A stretch of DNA of 47,182 bases from Glomus cerebriforme (GCA_003550305.1 QKYT01000253.1:105320-152501), one strand, 5' to 3'. Shown: positions 34,873 through 47,182, counted from the first letter of the stretch. Notes: generated by a model from the letters alone, not told the origin. Numbers and translations are program-made.

Positions 34873-35564
34873 ATTATCAAAGATTAACACGTTCAAATTA
34901 TAGTTAAAATGCAAAAGAAATATCCTTATCAGATTTAATAATTTCTTTTTTTTTTTAAATTTTATGATCATAATTTTTATTGTTATCAAATGATATCCGC
35001 TTATAGTGTAGTACTTTGTTTATTGTGATCACATTTTTTCTTACACTATTTAAAAATTCTCTTATAAATAAAATATTGTTATTTCACTAAATGTATACAT
35101 ATACCATGACTAAATACATTTATTCTTTCCTTATTTAACATTATTTTCTTATAAAAAGTATATTTTATTTTTTTTAGGGTCTAAATCATATTTAAATCAA
35201 TAATTATTTAACCAGAAGTGGACCAGGTCCTAAAAAGTCCTAGTCAATAAAGTATTTTTTAATCTAATTTGCTAAAATTTCATTAGTCCGGACTCCGGAG
35301 CGTTGCGTACACTCACGTGATGGTCTATGATTGGTTGATTTTGTTACACGTAAAAAATTATTATTCCGCGCGATTGTAAACAGTTTATAAACTTTATTTA
35401 ACTGTTACATTTTTTTAAATAGACTTTTTTACCTTTTGTAATATCTTAATTCGTATTTAAAAATAAGAAAAACCCTATTTACAAAGTAGACTAACAAATA
35501 AAGAGATATTTTAATTCGAAATTTAAATAAAAAAAACTTACCTATCTTGATATAATAGAAAGTA
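34873..35564. other. Intergenic downstream of kinase F
   Basis: AT-rich with two GC-richer patches: 35221-35255 (GGACCAGGTCCTAAAAAGTCC, related to the block at 16858) and 35285-35320 (AGTCCGGACTCCGGAGCG, then CACGTGATGG). No gene. Confidence 0.45.
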
Positions 35565-35840
35565 GTCACTCTTATTCCTCCTTCCTTTCTTGTAATCTCT
35601 TGCAGTTCTTAATACGTTGGAGTCTGTCAAAACTGAACTGCTTGAGGTACACATCACTAGGAGCACATACTCGAGACAACGCGACAAATGAAAGGCCTAC
35701 CATGCAGTTCTCGTTTACGCGTATCTTCGCATGAAATATGATTCTGATGTTCTTCGCTTGTCTCAGTTATCCTCCTTTGTTTTTTTAGTCGTGTCTCACG
35801 ATTTTCTTTCGTTTCTCTTGCTAGTTTAGAAAATAAAAAA
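35565..35840 (-). pseudogene. Probable relic of a Helitron-type transposon protein (N-terminal region)
   Basis: The minus strand reads ARETKENRETRLKKQRR and TETSEEHQNHISCEDTRKRE, a charged Arg/Glu-rich pattern with RETxExRExRL spacing. This pattern is known from the region before the zinc-finger and helicase parts of Helitron/Pif1-like proteins, common in these fungi. After a stop it continues as VYLKQFSFDRLQRIKN, similar to the next segment of such proteins. Frames are interrupted and no Rep or helicase motif is present. The assignment rests on pattern memory only. Confidence 0.4.
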
Positions 35841-35944
35841 AAATATGTATTTAATTGAAGTATTTTTTTTTGCCTCAATATTAATAAATCACCTAATATA
35901 CTTTACTTGGTTGAACAGCAGATACTTGATTTTGTAATTAAAAT

Positions 35945-36545
35945 TTCTCTCAGACTCAATATTTCCCATACTAAAATCTGTAAATCTAAATCTATTGTTA
36001 AACTCTTCTTTACATCTATATTTTGAAAATGATTTAGGCATTTCTGATGAATGATTTTCTTTCTCATTAATATTATCAACGTTTATATCATTTTTTTTTC
36101 AGGAGAAATTATAGATTTAAGAGTTGAAACAACATCTTGCATATTCGGACGTTCATTCGGTTCATATTTCCAGCATTCTAATTAAATGAACAAATAAAAT
36201 TACCTGTATATACTGTAATTTACTATATTCAACAGGAGTTCCATCAATAACTTATCTCTATTCCCATTTATTATTGATAACATCGGACTTATTATTTAAT
36301 TTATAATCTTGATCAGCTAACCTTTTTGGATCTACAAAAGGTATTAAATCAAATAGCCTTGACGTGTTACTACAGCAATTTTTCTTGATAAACCAAAAGT
36401 CTGCCAACTTTATCTTATTTCTGATGTACAAATATTTTATCAGCATGCTATTATGATTAAATAAAGTTAATCAAAGTTATTAGACATTTTATTAGTTAAA
36501 ATTAGAAAATTTTAAATTGATACCAGGTCACAATGAATAATATCA
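35945..36545 (-). pseudogene. Inverted, broken copy of the kinase at 5189-6632
   Basis: From 36545 downwards the minus strand matches 5835-6590: CATGAATGTGATAT...ATTCATTGTGACCTG (end of exon 3), an intron, NKIKLADF (DFG changed to DFW), IPFVDPKRLA, YKLNNKSD, then a deletion of about 100 bases. The final kinase exon follows ([23 protein letters not shown]) and the Ser-rich tail with [18 protein letters not shown]. Several frameshifts make it non-functional. Together with 31982-32620 it forms the two ends of one inverted copy of the gene at 5189-8817. Confidence 0.88.
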
Positions 36546-39500
36546 CATTCATCATTCCATTAATCGATAAAAAACTTTTGAAATTGTTGTGAAGTTTGAT
36601 TTGCGTAGATTGTTTGCAAATCTATAAAAAAAATTCTGTTAAAACAACACTATTCTGACATCTTGTATCAAAAATCTTATATGATCTTTTTGAGATAGTT
36701 ACTGTACATCAAATGTGAAATATATTGCAGAAATGTATTCCTTTTATTAAATTTATAGATTTATTGCTAGAGCGTATCCATATAAAAAGATTATATCTGT
36801 TTGATAATGATTAAAAACCAAGAAGTCAGAAACGCATACAGTACAATCAAAAAAATTACTTCTATTAAAAGTATTGATTCAAAAATTATTACGATTCAAC
36901 ATGCTGACTCAATCTCAAAATTGATAGACTAACCCTTCATGGATCTCTGATGGATTTACGCCTGAAGAATCCCATGTAAATTTCTATAAAAGAATCAGTT
37001 TGAATTGTTGGTTATTTTGTTATTAAATTACATGATTTTTTTGGTCATACACTTTGACTTATTTAACTATTAGACCACAATTTCGAATACCTCGTATTCA
37101 AGATCATAACCCCGATGATACATGATGAAGGGTCAAAAAAATATGGTTTTGTGACGATTAAAGTGATTCTAAGAGACACAGTACATTAAAAATTAAATGT
37201 AAATGTTGGTTGACCTGAAAACACGAATTAGAATTATTGTATTTTAAGAATCTGTTGAATGTTGGTTTAATACCATCAGATGATGGTTTTGGATTAATTT
37301 GCGTATTATTAACTCCGGCCGAATTTGTAATTTCGCTAGGATCAAAATTATAAATATCATTAATCACATGATGAATATTTATATGTGTGCTTTAACAATA
37401 TTAACGTATAAATTGAAAAAAAAACTTTGTATGTATTAAATAAAATTAAATTAAAATTTTGAGACGAATTTACTTCATTATTTCAAAATTAAAAACAAAA
37501 AAAAAAAATTAAACATCTATTTCCATACTTCATATTCTAAAGAAAATCTATCATTAGTCTATAATTAAATTAATTATATATAGCATGCCCTATGTTATTA
37601 ACTTTTTTGTATGACCCAGAATACGATTTTCAATAAAAAAATCACTATTTTTAGATGAGATATAGGACTATCCTTAACTTATTACCAGATTTTCATTTAT
37701 GCCCTACAAGAATTTTACTAATAATTACTACAGCAAGAGATTGACTTTCATATGATTCAAAAAAAAAAAATGTTTTTAATAAAGTTTTATACAATCCTTT
37801 ATTAATTCTTTCTTAGAGAGGTAATACTTTCTCCAAAAATTCTTTAAATATTTGATAAAGGAACGTAATGTTGTAAGATAATCTTTAAAGAAATGAAATC
37901 ATCCTTTGAAAAGTTTGTAGGATCGGAAGGATTTTCCATTTAAGCAGTGCTCCCAAACTTAGTTGAAGGTTGTAATTTTGAATAAGTGTGACCAAAAATT
38001 ATTCCGTATTAAAGAGAAATTGATCTGAATACCCTATTTGGTTGTTTAGTTTGATTTATGATATATTATGTTGAAACTTTGTACTAATCGGTTTTGTTTA
38101 TTTTCAACCAAAAAAAAAGTCAAAAAAAAGGATTACATCTCCTAATATGAATACTTCAACAATTTTGTTATTCAATATTATGGATGTTATTTGTTCTGCT
38201 GTTAATAGAAATGTCCAGTATCAGTTATTCTTCTTGGCGTTATTCTCCTTGACGCTTTTTTTTTATCATCTATTTACTGACTGAATCAAGAATCCAATTT
38301 TTGAAATTCATTAAATCTTCACTTTTTCTAAACTTGGCATATCTATTTTCATGGTTGTCGATACTATGTGGGCTCATAATTAAAGTGATCAATACGATGT
38401 ATAGTCTAAACCAAACCAGTCAGTTAGGAGAGACTCGACCATCTGATATGAGAAAGACCTCATATAATAGTATAAGGAAGTTAAGAGGTGAATAGTTTAA
38501 AAAGGAAAATAAAATTATAGAAAATAAAAATAGGAATGTAATATAATTAGAGATACAGTACATGACATGTTAGAAAATATGAAAAATATATGAAATATTG
38601 AATATTTATATAATTAATATAATTAAGAAAGATTAGGAATATAAGAATGAGTCAAAATTAACGATGATACAATAATAAATTAAGCATCATGCAAGTTTTA
38701 CATTTTTACAGTATCTATAATACATTATTTTTAGAATTGAATCCAAAGAAAGACTTATTGAATGATTTTGACAAAGCAAACTCATCAAGTTGAAACTTAA
38801 GACAATTCTTAAGTATATTGCATCCTGCTTCCATGGGCATAACAAGATATACATTAAGATTTATTTTAATTCAATTTTTAACGCAATTAATGATCGAGGG
38901 TTACTTTTATGTGTCATACAAAATCAATAATCAATGATTTATTACATGATTTCTGTCATTAAACTTCTCTATAGTTTGTTAATGGCTCATGAATTTAGGG
39001 TAGTCATGTACTGTACTTTGCAAAAACCCATGATTTGTAGAACTAATAATAAATATTGTTCTATTGTCCGTTTTAATAAAAAAGACATTTCTATAAATGT
39101 AAAAATATCAAAATCATTAGAAATTTGTGTGATGTGAATATTTTTGAAAAAAAATTTTATTACATTCTTTGTTACATCACTAAATTTTCAAGTTTAATAA
39201 CTCGATGTTTATCGAAGATTTGATGATAAAAATGTCGTCAGATGACAAGTACATTCATTGGATGGTGTGTTTATCATGCAACAGTAATTGGATAATGTCA
39301 TTTTATAACGGGTATTTTGTAGATTTTTTTTTAAAATTTTTTTTTTTTTTCGTTTTTTTATTGGATAAATAAAATTATTTAGTAAATAATTAAAAAAAAA
39401 ATCAGATAGTCTAGTTGTTTGGAATGTGAGATAATTGTAAGACTATTCTAAGATATATTATTAAAGAACATACGATTCGATTCTTGATAATGTAAAATAA

Positions 39501-41084
39501 GAGTAGAAATTTAAGGTAGTTATTTAAATAGAATCTTTTTACTGTAAGATCTAGCGCAGTCAAATATAGATATTTCCATATTATTTACATTATAATTAAT
39601 GTAAACCGTGGCTTAATTCATATGCATATATCCGCAGAAATTATAAATAATATAACTACAAGTCAATTCGTTTGATACAGAAACAACGAATCATATGGTT
39701 AATACGGAGATAAAAACGCTAAGTATTTGATATCATTGAAATCAAAAAATTATCCTAATTATCTATATATTAATAAAGTTAATAATTTTTTCAATAGTTT
39801 TGTTCTTTAGAAAGATAAAATTATAAAAAGGTCAACACATGATTACACGTTGTACTTCTGCTACTTAACAACGAATGAACTTATCAGTTTTTGAATGAGT
39901 ATTAAACATTCTTAGAGGGGTCAAGAAGTCACGGATTAAAATTATTTGAACAAAAGTTTAAAGAATATGGTATGAAAATAGGAGCAGCGTCATCGTAGAA
40001 TCTCTGTCAAATTTAATAGACATGTTAAGTGAGGAATCAATAGCAATGAAATAATCATTTAGTTTTAAAACTGGTAAGTTGCAGTGAATACAATTTATTC
40101 ATCTGTAAATTTTATCATAATCTCTAGCTTTAATTTAATTTAATTGATAAATAATGCTTAGAAACAAGAAGTTTAATGAAGAAAATTAATTTTATTAAAA
40201 GCAAATGGAGAGATTCATAATTATGTGTAACCTTTTTAAAAGAATTTTATTAAAAAAAAAATAAGTAATTGTGGTTTCCTTCAGGTATTTAGACTTTATA
40301 TTACAGTATATTATGATGAACATCGTGAAAGATCTGTTATTGAAGAATAACTCATTACTAGCGAAAAAAAAAGATTACGCCAATCATAAGTAAAATGTTT
40401 TCGTGCATATGATGTTTTTGTTTATCTATTGTGAAATGTGTGTAACAGTGAAATCAACCTTTGAAGCTTTACTTTTTAGGTATTTTGATGAGATTAGCCT
40501 TTTCATGTGAACGATTAAGCTACCTGCCCTTATTATTGAAGGAAAGGATTATACTTTGGTCAGAATCATTGAAACCGATAGAACTTTGAAAATTGTCCAA
40601 TTTTCTATATGAGTATATAATACATTAATCTTGTGGTAATAACGTTTATCACAGATTCACAGTACATATTTAAATTTAAATTCATATCAAACAGGTCCCA
40701 GAAATATATATATAAAAGGTTGGGTTTAAGTTTGAAACGATGTAAATTTTTCCTTTTTTAGACAATTTAATTTTAATGCATGTCAGAAATTTATTACTCA
40801 TTATAGTAACTGACTGACATTATCATAATTCCGGCCCTGAAAAAATGCGTACAGCTTAATAGTAAAATTCGGTTGTACATATATATTTCTATTAGAATTC
40901 TTTTTTAAACAATGTACACTTAATTGTTTAATTCTCAAATTCGATAAAGCAAAACCAAGCATTCAACGACATTAGTGCGTTTTTTTTTTTTGTACCACTC
41001 ATTACTTTTTTTAATCGATCAAAAATTGTATGAAACTTATGTTGTGTAATGATCCTCTTTCTTTATCCGGAAACCATTCACGGA
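36546..41084. other. About 4.5 kb without a recognisable gene
   Basis: AT-rich DNA. Short frames of 60-70 codons exist (38301-38495, 38934-39137) but lack family motifs. One minus-strand frame at 37158-37367 reads FDPSEITNSAGVNNTQINP and PSSDGIKPTFNRFLKY with balanced composition, ending in a possible donor (TTTTCAG/GTCAAC), and may be a relic exon of an unidentified gene. The block may be decayed transposon DNA, but no terminal repeats or enzyme motifs were found. Confidence 0.4.
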
Positions 41085-41508
41085 ATATTAACCCCGATTG
41101 TAATTAATGAATATTTACGTGATCCACATCAAATTAATCAGCGTAGAATCAAATATAGTCACAAATTCATTTAATGATTTTAATGAGCTATCAAAATAAG
41201 AAATGGCTGTTTGAGAACTTTGAAACAGGAACATTGTGGCCGATCGACAATATGCATGATGAAAGAAATTGTCCTAATTTGCAAATTTTGTAACGACAAA
41301 AAAAAGATCGATAACGATAATAACTGTAATCTTTATCTACATGATACTATTTTTAAATGGATAGAAATAAAGTTATTAAAAAATAGAAACTGTTTACGGT
41401 TAATTAGTCCGAAAATTTATTACCTATTTTGTTTTTCATTATATAAATTGAATCATTGAAACCAATGATTTAAATTTTTTTTTTTTTTTAAAAAAAAAGA
41501 AAGTTAAA
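41085..41508 (+). promoter_or_regulatory. Upstream region of gene E
   Basis: ATATTAACCCCGATTGTAA at about 41086 matches a block upstream of gene D. Directly before the ATG is a T run followed by an A run (41475-41500) and AAAGTTAAA, close to the ACGTTAAA before gene D. The 82-codon frame at 41211-41459 has two Cys pairs but no family resemblance and probably is not a gene. Confidence 0.35.
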
Positions 41509-44500
41509 ATGTCAAGCGTTAATTACATTGATTGGTTAGAAAATGAAAATAATGTCAAACACCATAAATATTCGGACTTTAAAAATGTGCAACAAATAGG
41601 TAATGGTGCATTTGGACGTGTCTTCCGTGCTGATTGGAAAAATACAACTTTCGCTTTAAAATCCTTTAGGGATAATAACGAACAAACTCTTAAAAACATT
41701 GTTAAAGAGGTAAATATCGAAATATATATAATTATTTTTAATATCATATAAATATATATAAAAATAAAAATTAATACAATATTTATATTATAGTTGACAT
41801 TACATCGGGACGTTGATTTTCATGAAAACATTTTACGATTCCATGGAATTACAATAAAAACTGGTAATTTTAGGATTTAAATTTATTGTATCAACTTGCT
41901 TATATATAAAAGTCAAAAGTGGCATACTAGATCCTTCTTTGGCTTAAAATATAAGTGCATTCGTGTTCCAAAATTCGGAATTTAATGTAAAAATTACTAG
42001 CCCAAGAACATCCGAAAAATTCTGCTGCCGCGTGACGATAAATTATTTATCACCCGCCGCCTGCCGGTCTGCATCAGCAGAATTTTTCGGTGTACTGTAG
42101 AGGTAGTTCGTAAAAACGCTTTGTTCCAAATATTTAATAAATATTGAAATGTTTTCTTTTTTATTCAGATTATTCAGATGCAACTCATCAAAGGAAAGAA
42201 TATTCATTGGTTTTGGAATACGCTGATAGTGACACGTTAAAAACCTATTTAAACAAGCATTTTAATGAACTTGGATGGGATGATAAATTTAGTTTAGCAT
42301 TACAATTATCAAATGCTATATTATGTTTGCATGAATGTGATATTATTCATCGTGATCTGGTAATTTATTAACTTCATTTTATTTTATGATTTATAAACAA
42401 CACATTTTAAATTATCAATTTTTTTTTTAATTTAAGCACGCGGGTAATATACTTGTACATCAGAAAAAAATTAAGTTGGCAGATTTTGGTTTGTCAAAAA
42501 AACTTGCCGAAGATACAAGTATCACATTAAACAATTTTGGTGTAATACCTTATATGGATCCAAGAAGTTTTAATAATAAAAATAATACTAATAATCAAAA
42601 TGAACATTACAAATTAAATAAAAAGTCTGATGTATATAGTATTGGAGTTATTATGTGGCTGATTTCAAGCGGACGTCGACCATTCTATCCTGAAGGTGAA
42701 AATTATGATGTGGGCTTGGCCTTAGATATAAAAACAGGAAAAAGAGAGGAAATAATTGATGGTACTCCTATTGAATATAGTAAATTGTATACAAGTAAGT
42801 TATATTAAGAAATTATTTATTGAATATTTTTCCTCATAAAAAAAAATTAATTTATTTCGTAATTAGAATGTTGGAATGATGATCCAGATGAACGTCCAGA
42901 TGTTCAAGAAGTTGTTTTACAACTTAAAACGATGTCTATTAAAAGAAGCGGCATTCTTATTACAAACGAAGAGAATGTATGTGCAACGAACGATTTTAGC
43001 AAAGAAATTTCAGATATGAATAGTGAATTATTGATAGATAATATATCACAAATGGTTGAATCTAAAAACGCTTTGAATTTACAAACTCAAGAAACTACTA
43101 CTACAAAAACTAGAAGTGATTTATCAAGAATTTCAGATAAAGAATCAACAGAATCATTGACTAGAATATTTATAAATCAAACCGTTGTTAATAAATTAAT
43201 TAAAAGTATAATTAAGAAACATAATCAATGTATTACTCAAATTCAACAACTTATTAATCAACAAATGTTATTGAATCAAGAAAAAGATAAACTTGTCAAA
43301 TGGCTCTTAAAAAATCAAGATGAAGCACAATATATCTGGCTTCTAGGATTATTTTATTACTATGATACTAATACAGAAGATAATAACAGTAGAGCATTTC
43401 AATTATTTTCAAAAGCATCAGAAGATAACTTTCCATTAGCCCAAGTTTATCTTGCTAAATGCTATAGTGAAGGATATGGAACAAGGCAAGATACAAATTT
43501 AGCATTTGAATATTATAAAAAATCTGTAGATAATAATAGTATTGTTGGACAATTCTATTTAGGATACTGTTATGAGTACGGAATTGGAATTGAAAAAGAT
43601 GAAGCAGCAGCAGTTAATTGGTATAAGAAAGCAACTAATAATGATAATATAACTGCAAAACTTTATCTTGCGAATTGTTACAAATTAGGAAAAGGAGTTG
43701 AAAAAGATGAAAATAAAGCATTTAAATACTATAAAATATTAGCTAAACAGCAAAAAGATGCCGATGCTCAACAACAACTTGGAAATTGTTATTATTATGG
43801 AATTGGAACAAACATAGATAGAGATTATGCTATTTATTGGTACAAAAAAGCAACACAAAGTGGAAATATTATTGCTAAAGATATTCTCAAAGAGAAGGAG
43901 ATTAAAATACCGATTACTGAAAGATTTAGTCAACTTGGTTTATATTATATTGGAAAATTATTAATAAGAATAAGATATGAAAAAGCATTTCATTATTTTG
44001 AAGAAGCAGCGGAATATGGAAATAAAATTGCACAGCATAATTTAGGTTATTGTTATAGAGATGGTATAGGTGTAGTAAAAAANGAAAGAAAAGCCTTTGA
44101 ATTATTTAAAAAATCAGCCGAACAAGGTTATACAGATGGTCAATTTCGATTTGGTCATTGTTATGATAAAGGAATTGGAATTAATATTGATAAGGTAAAA
44201 GCTTTAGAATTATATAAAATTGCTGCCAAAAAAGGAAGTCTTGAAGCTCAAAATAATCTCGGATATTTATATGAAAAAGGTGAAGGAACTGAAAAGAATT
44301 TGAAAGAGGCAATTTATTGGTATAAGAAAGCAGCAAATAATGGAAATAAATTATCACAATATAACTTGGGTATATGTTATGAAAATGAAATAGGCGTTGA
44401 AAAAGACGAACTTAAAGCTTTCAAATATTATAAGAAATCAGCCAAATACAAACGTCCATATGCATTAAGTTTATTTTATGAAAATGGAATAAGTGTTGGA

Positions 44501-45925
44501 AATGATATTATTAAAGCCTTTGAATCTTACAAAAAATTAGCCAAACAAAAGTATCAAGATGCACAATATAAAGTAGCATATTTTTACGAAAAAGGAATCG
44601 GAACAAAGGTTGATAAAAAAGCAGCAATCGAACTATATAGAAAGGTGGCTAAAAAAGGAAATGAAATTGCACAAATTAGACTTGGAGTTTTATATGAAAG
44701 AGAAAAAAAATTAAAAGAAGCTATTTATTGGTATAATGAAGCATCAGAAAATGAAGTAGCATTAATTAATTTAGGAAGATGTTATCAATATGGAATAGGC
44801 GTTGAGAAAAATGATAAAATGGCTTTTGAATCTTATAGGCAATCAGCCGAAAAAGGGTATATAGATGGAAAGGTTGAACTTGGTAATTGTTATAATAAAG
44901 GAATTGGTACTGAAATTAATAAAGAAAAAGCATTTGAATTATATAAAGAGGCAGCCGAAAAAGGAAACAAGTTTGCACAAAATATTCTCGGATTTTTGTA
45001 TGAAAAAGGTGAAGGAACTAAGAAAAATTTAAACATGGCCTTTGACTGGTATAAAAAAGCGGCAGATAATGGAAATGAAGTAGCACAATATAACTTAGGT
45101 ATATTTTATGAAAGTGGAACAGGTGGTGAAAAAAATGAATTTAAAGCTTTTAAATATTATAAGAAATCGGCTGAACAAGGACATCTAAATGCGAAATATA
45201 AGGTCGCACAATGTTGTTATAAAGGAATTGGTACCGATATTAATAAAGAAAATGCAATTAAATTATATAAAGAGTTGGCCAGAAAAGGAAATAGGTCTGC
45301 ACAAAATAGTCTTGGATTTTTATATGAAAATGGTGATGGAGTTGAAATGAATGTAGAAATGGCTTTTTTTTGGTATAAAGAAGCAGCAGATGGGGGAAAT
45401 GAAATAGCACAACATAATTTAGGTAACTGTTATAGATTAGGGATAGGCGTTGAAAAAAATGAAGTCAAAGCTTTTGAATATTATAAGAAATCAGCTGCAC
45501 AAGGAGATATTGATGGAATATATCAACTCGGTAATTGTTATGATAAAGGAATTGGTGCTGAGATTAATAAAGAAAAGGCAATTGAGTTATATAAAAAGGC
45601 AGCTGAAAAAGAAAATAAATTTGCACAATATAATCTAGGAATTTTATATGAAAACGGTGATGGAATTGAAAAAAATTTAGAAAAAGCTATTTATTGGTAT
45701 AATAAAGCGGCAGAAAATGGAAATGATGTAGCATTATATGATTTGGGCAGATTTCATGAACATGGAATAGGTGTTGAAAAAGATGATGTTAAAGCTTTTA
45801 AATTTTATAAACAATCAGCCGAATATGGTAATTCAAATGCACAATATGAAGTTGTGTACTATATGGATAAAGGAATTGAATTGCATGGGGGAAAAGATGG
45901 TAAAGAATATGAATTTTTAAGTTAG
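41509..45925 (+). CDS. Gene E: TKL kinase fused to about 24 Sel1 repeats
   Basis: Exons: 41509-41709, 41794-41863, 42169-42359, 42437-42794 and 42867-45925, in phase, 1292 aa. The kinase domain (about 24-300) is complete: IGNGAFG (30-36), Lys51, HRDLHAGN (151-158) and DFG (170-172), with PYMDPR in place of [14 protein letters not shown] marks its end. A variable Thr/Ser-rich linker precedes the Sel1 array. Intron 2 is 305 bp, about four times the usual size, because it carries a palindromic insertion at 42012-42090. Exon 3 has two possible acceptors 9 bases apart (42168 and 42177), which would add or drop three residues. One undetermined base lies at 44084. From 44470 on the sequence appears identical to gene D, so the last 13 or so Sel1 repeats of D and E are the same protein sequence. 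Role as for D: probable active signalling kinase with a repeat scaffold. Confidence 0.9.
42012..42090. mobile_element. Palindromic insertion in intron 2 of gene E, 16-bp perfect arms
   Basis: CCGAAAAATTCTGCTG at 42012-42027 and its exact reverse complement at 42075-42090 enclose 47 bases that contain GC-rich sequence and a second small hairpin GATAAA-TTA-TTTATC. The surrounding intron is enlarged by over 200 bp compared with the same intron in gene D. No target duplication is evident. It may be the core of a larger MITE-like insertion. Confidence 0.6.
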
Positions 45926-47182
45926 ACAAGTTAATTATTTGTATAAAAAAAATGGGTTATTATTTTTAACTATTTTTATTTAAATTCATGTATTAAAATA
46001 TTTATGTAATAAAATTGATTTTTAAATCCTACACAGTGTATATTGTAAATGTTTCATTTTTAAAGATTTATCTTACATACTGTATTATTAGAAGTATCGA
46101 ATTTGCGATCAGATCATTGCTAACTTCCAGGACGATTTATGATAGATCCAATTAAGCTTTCACTAAAGAACATAGATGACATCATAATTTATGAGTCTAG
46201 TAACACCTTATTTTGCTGCGGTATCGATATAGCGGCTATTTCTTATAAAAATATGAATTAATTTCTTGATATAAATATGAATTAAAAAACGGGATCTACA
46301 ACATAAATAAATATAATTCTTTAAATCTGGTTCTTTCTTAACATATTAATAACGCCTAATTAGCTTTAGTTTTAAGTAACTCCTTGAGCGCTTTTAATAT
46401 TCAAAAATTTGACGTGTAAAAAACTTTTAATATAATTGTAAATCTGAAATTTTAAAGAACTACTTAAAAACTTCAACGGACCAGATTTTATGCGCTTAAA
46501 GTTGATTCATCACCAATTGATCGAGGACCTTCATCACTAGATTCAACGGAAGATCTAACTTGATCGGTTCTCATATATCCGAAATGAAGCTTTTAACGTT
46601 ATTATTGAGTAAATACCTTTTATTTTCTCATATTTGAAATTTAAAATTTTGTGTATCCAGAATTGAAATGTTAAATATTTTGATAATTTTAAGTTAACCA
46701 GTTTGAAATGATCCGGTTAAATAGTTTACTGTCATTCATAAACTAATAATATACAAAAAATGGTCTGTTATGAAACTCCTATATCAGAAATTATCTATTT
46801 AATTAAATGGGAATTAAAAAAAAATCTTCGTGAAGATGTTTTATAGATTATATCACTTCCAAAGATCGTGTTGACGTGAACGAATTTAATTACGTCCAAA
46901 AATAACTGACTACATAACCATTCTAAAGCAACTTTTCTAATTTCTATTCAAACGCCTTTCATATTTATTTAACCTGAAATAAATAATCAAGAAGCACCAA
47001 AATGTTACGTTGACTTAATGAAAAGGCGTTTGGTTTAAACCACAATAGACCAAATGATTTGAAATAAAAAAAATATGATTGTTATTTATATATATTTTTT
47101 ATTAAAAAACATAAAAATTGAAAGCAATTTAAAGAAGGAAAAGTTAAACCTCCATCAATTAAATTAATTACTCATCCCCAAG
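44470..47182. repeat. Direct duplicate, apparently identical to 28544-31256; runs off the window
   Basis: Constant offset of 15926 from the first copy, no difference seen, 2713 bases, and the copy is cut by the window end. It covers the last part of gene E and its downstream flank. Confidence 0.88.
45926..47182. other. Downstream flank of gene E, no gene
   Basis: Same as 30000-31256. It includes the minus-strand remnant frame MRTDQVRSS... at 46488-46574 and the AAACGCCTTT hairpin at 46951-47031. The pseudogene of the Sel1 tail would be expected just beyond the window end if the copy continues. Confidence 0.6.

Noticed and set aside
38301..39137. Frames of 60-70 codons in the empty region
   Set aside because: No motifs, no codon pattern like the real genes, no splice context.
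41211..41459. 82-codon frame with two Cys pairs just before gene E
   Set aside because: No resemblance to the Cys-rich module of the kinases, no conserved counterpart before gene D, and it sits in the presumed promoter.

Overview
The window is eukaryotic and very AT-rich. Genes are interrupted by short introns of about 65-100 bp with GT/AG ends, and long A and T runs sit just before start codons. The gene content is tyrosine-kinase-like (TKL) kinases, some with a small Cys-rich N-terminal module and some fused to very long Sel1 repeat arrays, together with many decayed copies. This combination is typical of arbuscular mycorrhizal fungi (Glomeromycotina, Rhizophagus-like). The assignment is an inference from family knowledge; no marker gene is present.

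Layout, left to right. 1-1784: no gene. 1785-4640: left arm of a 2.8-kb inverted duplication, carrying Cys-rich TKL kinase A (2684-4425). 5189-8817: a TKL kinase that can be spliced in frame to a second unit made of an MLKL-like helical domain, a kinase domain with degenerate motifs, and Sel1 repeats. 11777-15656: TKL kinase-Sel1 protein C. 16369-17510: a wrecked kinase-Sel1 pseudogene, followed by a 441-bp TIR element with TA target duplication. 18978-19752: assembly gap. 19753-22575: right arm of the inverted duplication with kinase A' on the minus strand. 23715-24090: decayed copy of a Cys-rich kinase. 25739-29999: kinase-Sel1 protein D. 30250-32620: inverted copy of the 3' part and downstream flank of the second unit at 6716-8817. 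33299-34872: Cys-rich kinase F. 35565-36545: a Helitron-like remnant and an inverted pseudogene of the first kinase of 5189-8817. 36546-41508: about 5 kb without a recognisable gene. 41509-45925: kinase-Sel1 protein E, whose last 1.46 kb of coding sequence and following 1.26 kb appear identical to D.

Taken together this is one locus of TKL/Sel1 genes that has been copied in both orientations, partly homogenised and partly destroyed. From family knowledge, the kinases are likely cytoplasmic signalling proteins, and Sel1 arrays are TPR-like helical scaffolds that bind partners. The most interesting gene model is 5189-8817. It would put a RIPK-type (TKL) kinase, an MLKL-type four-helix domain and a predicted pseudokinase into one polypeptide, which recalls necroptosis components. 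That reading is inference and depends on one splice junction (6632/6716).
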